Assembly (NCBI GenBank): GCA_024403585.1
Contig: JAKSRN010000147.1
Coordinates: forward strand, 1-5,223
Direction of reading: 5' to 3'
DNA length: 5,223 nt
Source: Lachnospiraceae bacterium
Lineage (GTDB): Bacteria > Bacillota > Clostridia > Lachnospirales > Lachnospiraceae
Under the pieces are notes generated by a model. The model worked only from the letters and a program-made list of their open reading frames with translations, was not told the DNA's origin and did no database searches. The position numbers were made by a program, and so were the translations under genes. Position 1 is the first letter of the stretch. Each line of letters starts with the position of its first letter. Of this stretch, positions 1-5,223 are shown in pieces.

Positions 1-89
1 AGCTGATGGAGGATGTGTTATCCGGCGAAAGCGTTTCGGCTTCGAAGATTGAGAGGGAAGAATTACTGCAGCTGTTGTCGGATCTGTAG
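1..89 (+). CDS. C-terminal end of an upstream gene, possibly a SNF2-family helicase (5' end outside window)
   Basis: Only the reading frame starting at base 3 is open from the left edge; it ends at TAG 87-89 and gives 28 residues, LMEDVLSGESV followed by SASKIEREELLQLLSDL. The other two + frames hit stops at once or within about 50 bases. The pattern (a short helix, a GES segment, then an acidic helix ending in EELLQLLSDL at the extreme C-terminus) resembles the tail of clostridial SNF2/Swi2-type DEAD/DEAH helicases, which end in a similar E-E-L-x-x-L-L motif. That match is from memory of the family, and no helicase motif lies inside the window, so the product name is tentative. A terminator lies about 120 bp downstream, consistent with this being the end of its transcription unit. 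Confidence 0.5.
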   Translation, partial: LMEDVLSGESVSASKIEREELLQLLSDL

Positions 90-97
90 GAATTGGG

Positions 98-135
98 ATA
101 CGAGCCTATGATGCCAGTAGTAAAAAAGCTCGTAT
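98..135. repeat. 8-bp inverted repeat downstream of the first gene
   Basis: ATACGAGC at 98-105 is perfectly complementary to GCTCGTAT at 128-135, with a 22-base loop containing an A-run. It starts 8 bases after the upstream stop codon. No T-tract follows, so it is not a standard intrinsic terminator. It may protect the mRNA 3' end or may be chance. I cannot extend the pairing at either side. Confidence 0.35.
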
Positions 136-206
136 GAACCGAGAAAACTTCTACTATCTAATATTTGACCCTTGGGATTGCCCCTAAAGAAATTTTGACA
201 TCCACG

Positions 207-238
207 AAAAAAGCAGGCGATTTTGCGCCTGCTTTTTT
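207..238 (+). terminator. Rho-independent terminator of the upstream gene
   Basis: A perfect stem GCAGGCG (213-219) / CGCCTGC (226-232) with a 6-base loop is flanked by AAAAAA (207-212) and TTTTTT (233-238). The A/U flanks can extend the stem to 13 bp, and the T-run serves as the release tract. Because the sequence is symmetric it could work in both directions, but I see no minus-strand gene that would need it. It isolates the upstream gene from the promoter at 301-329. Confidence 0.88.
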
Positions 239-300
239 GTATCCTGGATTACAATGTCTAAAGGTCAACGACTGTATAGAGCAACACGATTGACAATATA

Positions 301-329
301 TTGACGCGGTGTCAGAATAGAGATATAAT
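301..329 (+). promoter_or_regulatory. Sigma-A-type promoter of the aldo/keto reductase gene cluster
   Basis: TTGACG (301-306) and TATAAT (324-329) are separated by exactly 17 bases, giving five of six -35 matches and a perfect -10. The expected transcription start is near 335-338, leaving an untranslated leader of about 112 bases before the ATG at 449. A second TTGACA lies at 290-295, and 17 bases after it CAGAAT (313-318) is a poor -10, so an overlapping weaker promoter is possible. Two copies of one palindrome overlap this promoter, which suggests repression. Confidence 0.72.
302..314. promoter_or_regulatory. Putative operator 1 (palindrome over the -35 end)
   Basis: TGACGCGGTGTCA is an imperfect 13-bp palindrome of the form TGAC-N-C-N-G-N-GTCA. 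It overlaps the -35 hexamer and the start of the spacer. It is identical at 10 of 13 positions to the site at 339-351, and the conserved positions are exactly the symmetric ones. A repressor here would block RNA polymerase. Size and symmetry fit a TetR-type dimer, but the regulator is not in the window and the family is a guess. Confidence 0.5.
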
Positions 330-338
330 ACGGGAAAA

Positions 339-351
339 TGACACAGAGTCA
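339..351. promoter_or_regulatory. Putative operator 2 (palindrome just after the transcription start)
   Basis: TGACACAGAGTCA has the same TGAC-N-C-N-G-N-GTCA symmetry as the site at 302-314, with centres 37 bp apart. It covers roughly +3 to +15 relative to the expected start site. The inner half-sites TGTCA (310-314) and TGACA (339-343) also form a longer inverted repeat, GTGTCA/TGACAC, around the -10 box. Confidence 0.5.
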
Positions 352-448
352 AAATAGAATAGAATGCTTATGCGTGTTCAAATAGCCACCATTAGCTCTG
401 ATACCCCTAAAAAGAGCAAAATACAGCTACCACGAAAGGAAATCTCCC

Positions 449-1459
449 ATGAAATATACGAAGTTAGGTAAATCAGATCTGAATGTATCCCGCATCTGTA
501 TGGGCTGCATGGGATTTGGTGATGCTGCAAACGGCCAGCACAGCTGGACTGTGGACGAAGATACAACCAGAGATATTATCCGCTATGGATTGGATCAGGG
601 AATCAACTTCTATGATACCGCCATCGCCTACCAGAACGGAACCAGCGAGCAGTATGTCGGCAGAGCCCTTCGTGACTTTGCAGGACGCGACGACTATGTC
701 ATCGCCACAAAATTCCTTCCAAGAAATCAGGAGGAGCTGGACAATCAGGTGAGTGGGCAGCAGCATATTGAAAACTCCCTGAATCAGAGTCTTCAGAACC
801 TTGGCATGGACTATGTAGACCTCTACATCTACCATATGTGGGACTACCACACCCCGATGGAAGAAATCATGGAAGGTCTGGATGCTGTTGTGAAAGCAGG
901 AAAAGCCCGCTACATCGGCATCTCCAACTGCTTCGCATGGCAGCTTGCAAAAGCCAATTTCTTTGCTCGTGAAAACAACCTCACAGAATTTGTCTCCATC
1001 CAGGGCCACTACAACCTGATCGCCCGTGAGGAAGAGCGTGAGATGGCACCATTCTGCTATGACCAGAACATCGCCATGACACCATACAGCGCCCTGGCCA
1101 GCGGAAGACTCTCCAGAAAGCCAGGGGAGACCTCATCCCGCTTTGAGAAGGACTCTTACGCGAAATTCAAATACGACAAAACAGCCGAAGCAGATTCCCA
1201 GATCATCAACCGTGTTCTCGAGATCGCTGAGAACCGCGGTGTCTCTATGACTGAAGTGTCTCTGGCATGGCTGCTCACCAAGGTAACATCCCCGGTCGTA
1301 GGAGCAACAAAACTCTCCCACATAGATGGTGCGGTAAAGGCAGTCGATCTTCAATTAACCACCGAAGAAATTAACTACCTGGAAGAGCTTTACATTCCAC
1401 ATGCCCTCGTGGGAGTGATGGCCCAGAACGGAAAACAGAAGGCAGGAAACGTTGTATAG
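449..1459 (+). CDS. Aldo/keto reductase family oxidoreductase
   Basis: This is a 336-residue cytoplasmic NAD(P)H-dependent oxidoreductase with the aldo/keto reductase TIM-barrel fold, a full-length member by size. The catalytic tetrad is visible: Asp56 and Tyr61 in GINFYDTAIAYQNG (51-64), Lys88 in VIATKF, and His129 in DLYIYHMWDYHTP. Cofactor-pocket segments follow: YIGISN (155-160), VSIQGHYNL (182-190), TPYSALASGRLS (211-222) and SPVVGATKLSHIDGA near the C-terminus. The N-terminal KLGKSDLNVSRICMGCMGFG is typical of the subfamily related to aryl-alcohol and stress-induced reductases. There is no C-terminal ferredoxin-type cysteine cluster. The likely role is reducing aldehydes or ketones; the substrate cannot be read from sequence. 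The start is supported by GAAAGGA (434-440), 8 bases before ATG. It is the first gene after the operator-flanked promoter and lies 63 bp before the flavodoxin gene. Confidence 0.95.
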   Translation: MKYTKLGKSDLNVSRICMGCMGFGDAANGQHSWTVDEDTTRDIIRYGLDQGINFYDTAIAYQNGTSEQYVGRALRDFAGRDDYVIATKFLPRNQEELDNQVSGQQHIENSLNQSLQNLGMDYVDLYIYHMWDYHTPMEEIMEGLDAVVKAGKARYIGISNCFAWQLAKANFFARENNLTEFVSIQGHYNLIAREEEREMAPFCYDQNIAMTPYSALASGRLSRKPGETSSRFEKDSYAKFKYDKTAEADSQIINRVLEIAENRGVSMTEVSLAWLLTKVTSPVVGATKLSHIDGAVKAVDLQLTTEEINYLEELYIPHALVGVMAQNGKQKAGNVV

Positions 1460-1522
1460 AATGATTCAGAGCAGGAACCAGAGACAAGAAGAAAAGCAAG
1501 AGCCTGAAATAAGGAGAAAATA

Positions 1523-2134
1523 ATGAAAAAACGATTAGCAGCATTCGGAATAGCCCTTCTGATGCTCGGATTCACAGGCTGTGGAAACAGCTCCGGGCAG
1601 ACCACACAGGAAAAATCCGAGGAAACAAAGACTACAGAAGCAGGAGATTCCCAGCCAGCCCCATCTGGCGCACAGACCCTCGTTGTCTATTTCTCCGCTA
1701 CCGGAAACACCAAAGGAATTGCCGAAACCATCGCCAGCCTGACGGAGGCAGATCTCTACGAAATCATCCCGGCGCAGGAATATACCGATGCCGACCTGAA
1801 CTACAGCGACTCCAACAGCCGCACCTCCATCGAACAGAATGATCCGGACAGCCGTCCTGAGATTTCAGGCGAACCACTCACACTGGATGGCTATTCCACC
1901 ATCTATATCGGTTATCCGATCTGGTGGGGCGAAGAACCAAAGATCATGGATACCTTCGTTGAAAGCTATAACTTCGACAACATCACCATGATTCCATTTT
2001 GTACCTCCGCCAGCAGCGGTGTAGGAAACAGTGCTTCCAATCTTGCAGAACACGCCGGATCCGGAAACTGGCAGCCGGGCCAGAGATTTAGCGCAGGAGC
2101 AAGCGAAGAAGAAATTGCCAATTGGCTGCAGTAG
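1523..2134 (+). CDS. Flavodoxin-domain lipoprotein
   Basis: The product has 203 residues. Residues 1-20 form a lipoprotein signal: MKKR, a hydrophobic core, then LGFTGC with Cys20 as the expected lipidated residue. Residues 21-50 are a Ser/Thr/Glu/Gln-rich linker typical of surface lipoproteins. The flavodoxin domain starts at QTLVVYFSATGNTKGIAETIA, in which SATGNT (58-63) is the FMN phosphate-binding loop. YIGYPIWWGEEPKIMDTF (118-135) is the second flavin-contact strand and loop, and PFCTSASSGVGNS is the third. The pattern fits the short flavodoxin family found beside oxidoreductases in Firmicutes. The protein is probably anchored outside the membrane and carries electrons through FMN; its partner is unknown. 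AAGGAG (1511-1516) lies 6 bases before ATG. It follows the reductase by 63 bp. A phenylalanine three residues before Cys20 is less common in lipoboxes but tolerated. Confidence 0.9.
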   Translation: MKKRLAAFGIALLMLGFTGCGNSSGQTTQEKSEETKTTEAGDSQPAPSGAQTLVVYFSATGNTKGIAETIASLTEADLYEIIPAQEYTDADLNYSDSNSRTSIEQNDPDSRPEISGEPLTLDGYSTIYIGYPIWWGEEPKIMDTFVESYNFDNITMIPFCTSASSGVGNSASNLAEHAGSGNWQPGQRFSAGASEEEIANWLQ

Positions 2135-2162
2135 GGACGCTTCTTGTCACATGGAGTGTCCC
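2134..2162 (+). repeat. REP-like hairpin between flavodoxin and MATE genes
   Basis: GGGACGCTTC (2134-2143) pairs over all ten positions with GGAGTGTCCC (2153-2162), with two G-U wobbles and a 9-base loop TTGTCACAT. The loop can pair further (TGT with ACA), which extends the symmetry almost to the centre. The first base of the stem is the last base of the flavodoxin TAG stop. No T-tract follows, so it is not a classical terminator. It may be an intercistronic RNA stabiliser or a dispersed REP-type palindrome; the GGGAC...GTCCC ends resemble palindromes repeated in many bacterial genomes. GTAG, the tetranucleotide at the foot of REP hairpins, sits at 2131-2134. Confidence 0.55.
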
Positions 2163-2175
2163 CCTGTTATGTTAC

Positions 2176-2180
2176 AGGAG
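2176..2180 (+). promoter_or_regulatory. Ribosome binding site deciding the MATE gene start
   Basis: AGGAG at 2176-2180 lies 9 bases before the ATG at 2190. In-frame ATGs at 2151, 2169 and 2181 are less likely: 2181 directly abuts the AGGAG, and 2151 and 2169 lack a good site at proper spacing. The open frame extends upstream into the flavodoxin gene, but that part is out-of-frame flavodoxin sequence. Confidence 0.75.
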
Positions 2181-2189
2181 ATGACGACT

Positions 2190-3542
2190 ATGTCAGTACA
2201 AAAAGATAAACAGCTTTTTTCCGGGGATGATCTTAAAAAGATGATCCTTCCTCTTTTCATGGAACAGCTTCTGGTGATCCTTGTCGGAATGGCCGATACA
2301 CTCATTATCAGCTATGCCGGCGAAGCCGCTGTTTCGGGCGTTTCACTGGTGAACCAGTTCAATACTATATTTATCTACCTGTTTACGGCCCTGGCATCAG
2401 GCGGCGCCGTTGTGATCAGCCAGTATATCGGTAACAAGGATTCCGAAAATGCAGGCAAGGCCACCAGTCAGCTACTGATGTTTTCAGTCGTGTTCTCCCT
2501 GATTATCGCATTGCTGGTATTACTGGGGGATAAGATGATGCTTCGCCTGCTTTTTGGCAGGGTTGAAGCAGATGTTATGAGCGCCTGTGTGACCTATCTT
2601 CGAATCTCTGCCCTTTCCTATCCGATGCTGGCAATCTACAATGCGGGTGCCTCTCTGTACCGGAGTCTTGGAAAAACCACTGTAACCATGTATATTTCCA
2701 TCCTTTCCAATCTGGTAAACATAGTTGGAAACTGTATCGGAGTATTTCTGCTACATGCAGGTGTAGCCGGTGTTGCATGGCCATCCTTTATTGCAAGAAC
2801 CTGTTCGGCTGTGATCATTACCATTCTCTGCTACCGAAAAACACAGGAGATCCGCTATGAGAACCAATATGTATTCTCCTTTGACGGCAGCATGCTGAAA
2901 AGAGTACTGGGAATCGCCATTCCAAACGGTGTGGAAAATGGCGTTTTTCAGCTGGTTAAGGTTGCCCTTTCCAGTATTGTGGCAATGTTCGGAACCTACC
3001 AGATCGCCGCAAATGGCGTCGCACAGAGCATCTGGAGCCTGGCCGCCCTCTCCGGAGTAGCCATGGGACCTGTCTTTATCACCGTGATCGGACAGTGTAT
3101 GGGTAATTCCGATACTGAGTATGCCGAGTATTATTTCAGGAAGTTGATTCGAATCACTCTTCTGATCTCTGCCGCATGGAATCTGCTGATCTTCCTGGCG
3201 ACACCGCTGTTTCTGAAAATGTATGCTCTGGAACCTGGTACTAAAAAACTGGTGCTGGAGTTGGTGATCCTTCATAATATTTTCAATTCGGTGGCATTTC
3301 CCTTTGCAGGGGCATTGGGAAATGGACTGCGTGCGGCGGGGGATATCCGCTTTACCATGCTGGCGTCACTCTTTACGACGGTTTGTGTGAGACTGGTATT
3401 TTCCTGGATCTTTGCCTATGGTTTGGGACTTGGCGTCATGGGCATTGCCTGGGCCATGTGTATGGACTGGACCGCCAGAGGAGTGCTGCAGTATATGAGG
3501 ATGCGAAGCGGAAGATGGAAAGAGTTCAAGGTAATTGGATAA
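2190..3542 (+). CDS. MATE-family multidrug/metabolite efflux transporter
   Basis: From the ATG at 2190 the product is 450 residues, the usual length for the multidrug and toxic compound extrusion family, with about 12 membrane helices in two homologous halves. The first MatE half (about residues 16-178) opens with KKMILPLFMEQLLVILVGMADT and contains GGAVVISQYIGNKD (71-84), RSLGKT (158-163) and SNLVNIVGNC (173-182). The second (about 236-400) has the equivalent IPNGVENG, YQIAANGVAQS and GLRAAGDIRFTM segments. These proteins export organic cations or other small molecules in exchange for Na+ or H+. The substrate cannot be inferred. The C-terminus is short and basic (MRMRSGRWKEFKVIG). The gene begins 55 bp after the flavodoxin stop, with the hairpin between, and probably belongs to the same operon. 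Codon use is more mixed than in the two genes before it, which use mostly C-ending codons. Confidence 0.93.
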   Translation: MSVQKDKQLFSGDDLKKMILPLFMEQLLVILVGMADTLIISYAGEAAVSGVSLVNQFNTIFIYLFTALASGGAVVISQYIGNKDSENAGKATSQLLMFSVVFSLIIALLVLLGDKMMLRLLFGRVEADVMSACVTYLRISALSYPMLAIYNAGASLYRSLGKTTVTMYISILSNLVNIVGNCIGVFLLHAGVAGVAWPSFIARTCSAVIITILCYRKTQEIRYENQYVFSFDGSMLKRVLGIAIPNGVENGVFQLVKVALSSIVAMFGTYQIAANGVAQSIWSLAALSGVAMGPVFITVIGQCMGNSDTEYAEYYFRKLIRITLLISAAWNLLIFLATPLFLKMYALEPGTKKLVLELVILHNIFNSVAFPFAGALGNGLRAAGDIRFTMLASLFTTVCVRLVFSWIFAYGLGLGVMGIAWAMCMDWTARGVLQYMRMRSGRWKEFKVIG

Positions 3543-3548
3543 ATAAAG

Positions 3549-3578
3549 TAGACGCGTGTCCTGCTGTTTTTATACAAT
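3549..3578 (+). promoter_or_regulatory. Weak promoter-like sequence before the glycoside hydrolase gene
   Basis: TAGACG (3549-3554, four of six matches to TTGACA) and TACAAT (3573-3578, five of six to TATAAT) are 18 bases apart. A start would fall about 40 bases before the ATG at 3624. It lies in the 81-bp gap after the MATE stop, where I see no terminator, so it could give the hydrolase gene separate expression or be chance. Confidence 0.3.
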
Positions 3579-3623
3579 AGACTCAGAAACGTACAGACCA
3601 GCCTGACAGCCAGGAGGAGAAAT

Positions 3624-5223
3624 ATGCAGGAATACGAGAAAAAACACCTGAAAAAAGTACTGAAAACCGCAGCAGAGTGCACCGTCTTACTTCGGAAGAA
3701 CGGACAGTTCCCATTGGAGGGGCCTGCTAAGATCGACGCCTTTGGATCCGGTATGCGCTATACCGTCAAAGGCGGCACCGGCTCCGGCGAAGTCAACTCC
3801 CGATTCACCAGAACCATCGAAAAGGGGCTGGAGAAGAGCGGCTTCGAGATCACATCCAAAGAATGGCTGGATGCCTACGATGTTGTCAGATCCCAGGCTA
3901 AAAAAGACTTCGCAAAGCAGCTGAAAAAAGAAGCAAAAGCCAAAAAAGAAGTTGTCTTCATGTATGCCATGGGCAAGACCATGAAAGAACCCAACCATGA
4001 GCTTCCTCTAGAAAAGCATGCTGACGTCGCCATCTACGTACTCAGCCGCAACTCCGGCGAAGGAAGCGACCATGAACCAGTAGAAGGGGATGTAAAGCTG
4101 GCAGAATCAGAGGTAAGAGATATTTTGGCACTGGATAGCATGTATGAGAAATTCATGCTTGTGCTGAACGTCGGCGGCGTAGTGGATCTGTCTCCTGTAA
4201 AAGATGTGGGGAATATCCTCCTCTTATCCCAGCTGGGAGTCGACTGCGGACGTGTTCTGGCAGAGATCCTGACCGGAAAGCAGAATCCATCGGGAAAACT
4301 CACGACCACCTGGTCAGCCTGGGAGGATTACTGCAGCGAAGGTACCTTCGGTGATTGGAATGAGACAAGATATAAAGAAGGTATATATGTAGGCTATCGC
4401 TATTTTGACAAGATTGGAAGAAAAGCCTTGTTCCCGTTCGGTTACGGCTTATCCTATACAGAGTTCGAAATCCAGACAGAAGACGTGTCTGTAGATGCTG
4501 ACTCCATCACCATTAAAACCAAAGTGAAAAACATCGGTTCCCGACCGGGAAAAGAGGTTATCCAGGTGTATGTTTCCATGCCGGCTTTCAGTTGTGGTAA
4601 ACCATACCAGGATCTTGTTGCCTATAAGAAGACAGCATTACTGAAACCGGGGCAGGAGGAGACGCTGGAGCTGGCCTTCACCCTGTCAGACTTTGCCTCT
4701 TACAATGAGGATACTGCCTGTTACATCCTGGAAAAAGGCGATTTCATTATAAGAACAGGCAACAGCTCTGTGAATACGGAGATTGTTGCGGTGGTCAATC
4801 TGGATGAGACGGCTGTAACCCGCCAGGTGAAGAATTGCCTGGGTAAGCCGGACTTTGTGGATAGCTTTATTCCGACCAGCAGGGAGCCCATGTCTGATCT
4901 ATTCAGCGATATGCCGGATGAAAGCAGAGACGTACCGTTTGGAGGTGGAGACCCGGAAGATAAAGGCAGAGATGTGCCGTTTGGAGGTGGAGACCCGGAA
5001 GATACAGGCAGAGACGAGCCGTTTGGAGGTGGAGATCAGGCTGCTGGCGTCGATGATATGCCGACTGGAAATAAATACCAGGCTGCGGGCATCAGATATC
5101 TGCAGATTAAGAGTAGTGAGATTGCTACATCCGTGGTCGATTATACTCATGCCTACGATATAGATCCGCGAGTGAAGGCATTTACAGACGAAGAGCTTGC
5201 TTATCTTGCAATCGGAAATTTTG
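3624..5223 (+). CDS. Glycoside hydrolase family 3 protein (beta-glucosidase-like), permuted domain order, 3' end outside window
   Basis: Translation from ATG 3624 stays open to the right edge (533 residues). AGGAGG (3612-3617) lies 6 bases before the start. Residues 10-280 match the GH3 C-terminal domain: AAECTVLLRKNGQFPLEG, the KGGTGSGEVNSRF loop (49-61), YVLSRNSGEGSDHEPVEGD (138-156), LVLNVGGVVDLSP (179-191) and TRYKEGIYVGYRYFD (248-262), ending at PFGYGLSYTEF. A fibronectin-III-like domain follows (about 285-392), then a linker with 14-residue repeats (435-490). Residues 508-533, YDIDPRVKAFTDEELAYLAIGNF at the end, look like the lead-in to the GH3 N-terminal TIM barrel. No signal peptide is seen, so it is probably cytoplasmic. 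Family knowledge places the acid/base glutamate in this domain, so Glu146 in SGEG is a candidate; the nucleophile Asp would be in the unseen barrel. The product probably removes glucose or a related sugar from beta-glucosides. Confidence 0.9.
   Translation, partial: MQEYEKKHLKKVLKTAAECTVLLRKNGQFPLEGPAKIDAFGSGMRYTVKGGTGSGEVNSRFTRTIEKGLEKSGFEITSKEWLDAYDVVRSQAKKDFAKQLKKEAKAKKEVVFMYAMGKTMKEPNHELPLEKHADVAIYVLSRNSGEGSDHEPVEGDVKLAESEVRDILALDSMYEKFMLVLNVGGVVDLSPVKDVGNILLLSQLGVDCGRVLAEILTGKQNPSGKLTTTWSAWEDYCSEGTFGDWNETRYKEGIYVGYRYFDKIGRKALFPFGYGLSYTEFEIQTEDVSVDADSITIKTKVKNIGSRPGKEVIQVYVSMPAFSCGKPYQDLVAYKKTALLKPGQEETLELAFTLSDFASYNEDTACYILEKGDFIIRTGNSSVNTEIVAVVNLDETAVTRQVKNCLGKPDFVDSFIPTSREPMSDLFSDMPDESRDVPFGGGDPEDKGRDVPFGGGDPEDTGRDEPFGGGDQAAGVDDMPTGNKYQAAGIRYLQIKSSEIATSVVDYTHAYDIDPRVKAFTDEELAYLAIGNF
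4926..5093 (+). repeat. 42-bp in-frame tandem repeat (about four units) in the hydrolase linker
   Basis: Units lie at 4926-4967, 4968-5009, 5010-5051 and 5052-5093. They encode RDVPFGGGDPEDKG, RDVPFGGGDPEDTG, RDEPFGGGDQAAGV and DDMPTGNKYQAAGI (residues 435-490). Units 1 and 2 differ at only 3 of 42 bases. Unit 3 matches them over its first 27 bases and then switches to QAAGV. Unit 4 is degenerate but keeps the period, the Asp, Pro and Gly positions, and QAAG. The segment is rich in Gly, Pro and Asp, so it is likely a flexible acidic spacer between the fibronectin-III-like domain and the TIM barrel. Because the unit is a multiple of three without stops, gain or loss of copies keeps the frame. 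Confidence 0.9.

Larger units (their letters stand above)
90..448. other. Intergenic control region without a recognisable gene
   Basis: This 359-base gap separates the upstream gene from the four-gene cluster. I see no convincing coding sequence on either strand: the 64-residue minus-strand frame at 158-352 has no ribosome binding site, runs through the terminator and promoter, and has no recognisable pattern. The gap holds an inverted repeat (98-135), an intrinsic terminator (207-238), a promoter (301-329) with two palindromic sites (302-314 and 339-351), and a 5' untranslated stretch of about 112 bases. That stretch contains one weak inverted repeat, GCTCT (395-399) and AGAGC (413-417) with a 13-base loop, too small to call an attenuator. 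Confidence 0.7.

Noticed and set aside
290..318. Second promoter TTGACA (290-295) with CAGAAT (313-318)
   Set aside because: The -35 is perfect but the -10 matches only four of six bases; the TTGACG/TATAAT pair 11 bases downstream explains the region better.
338..385. 15-codon mini-ORF (MTQSQNRIECLCVFK) just after the promoter, as a possible leader peptide
   Set aside because: It would start at about the first transcribed base with no ribosome binding site, and no strong attenuator hairpin follows.
473..1009. 178-residue minus-strand open frame inside the reductase gene
   Set aside because: It is a shadow of the strongly conserved + strand reductase, with no ribosome binding site and no recognisable family pattern.
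2031..2189. N-terminal extension of the MATE frame into the flavodoxin gene
   Set aside because: The added 53 residues are polar out-of-frame flavodoxin sequence. MATE proteins are normally about 450 residues, and the well-placed AGGAG selects the ATG at 2190.
2751..3275. 174-residue minus-strand open frame inside the MATE gene
   Set aside because: It lies wholly antisense to a clear membrane protein gene; its His/Gln-rich composition is what antisense of such a gene gives.
4855..5163. Repetitive open frames of 102 (+) and 83 (-) residues over the hydrolase linker
   Set aside because: The 42-bp repeat has no stops in several frames and its length is a multiple of three, so repeat-rich open frames appear automatically. 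The GH3 frame is continuous and domain-supported.

Overview
The window looks like ordinary chromosome from a moderate-G+C, Gram-positive gut anaerobe of the Clostridia, most likely Lachnospiraceae. This is inferred from strong AGGAGG-type ribosome binding sites, a Gram-positive lipoprotein signal, the protein families present and the C-ending codon preference of the first genes. It is not a species call. All genes recognised are on the + strand.

Layout. Bases 1-89 hold the last 28 codons of an upstream gene, probably a SNF2-type helicase. A rho-independent terminator follows at 207-238. Next comes a control region with a near-consensus promoter (301-329). Two copies of one 13-bp palindrome (TGAC-N-C-N-G-N-GTCA) lie on it, one over the -35 end and one just after the expected transcription start. 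Four same-strand genes follow, 55 to 81 bp apart: an aldo/keto reductase (449-1459), a lipoprotein-anchored flavodoxin (1523-2134), a MATE-family efflux protein (2190-3542), and a family 3 glycoside hydrolase (3624 to beyond the right edge). A 29-base hairpin starts at the last base of the flavodoxin stop codon. A weak promoter-like sequence precedes the hydrolase gene.

How the genes may work together. The reductase, flavodoxin and MATE genes have no terminator between them that I can see, apart from the T-tract-less hairpin, so they are probably co-transcribed. They could form a small redox and efflux unit under a repressor encoded elsewhere. The glycosidase may be read from the same transcript or from its own promoter. 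It has the permuted domain order (C-terminal domain first, then fibronectin-III-like domain, then TIM barrel) known from Ruminococcus and Butyrivibrio beta-glucosidases. Its inter-domain linker carries a 42-bp in-frame tandem repeat of about four units, two of them nearly identical.

I did not find a wholly new system. The most notable signals are the paired operators, the flavodoxin-MATE hairpin and the repeat array in the hydrolase linker.
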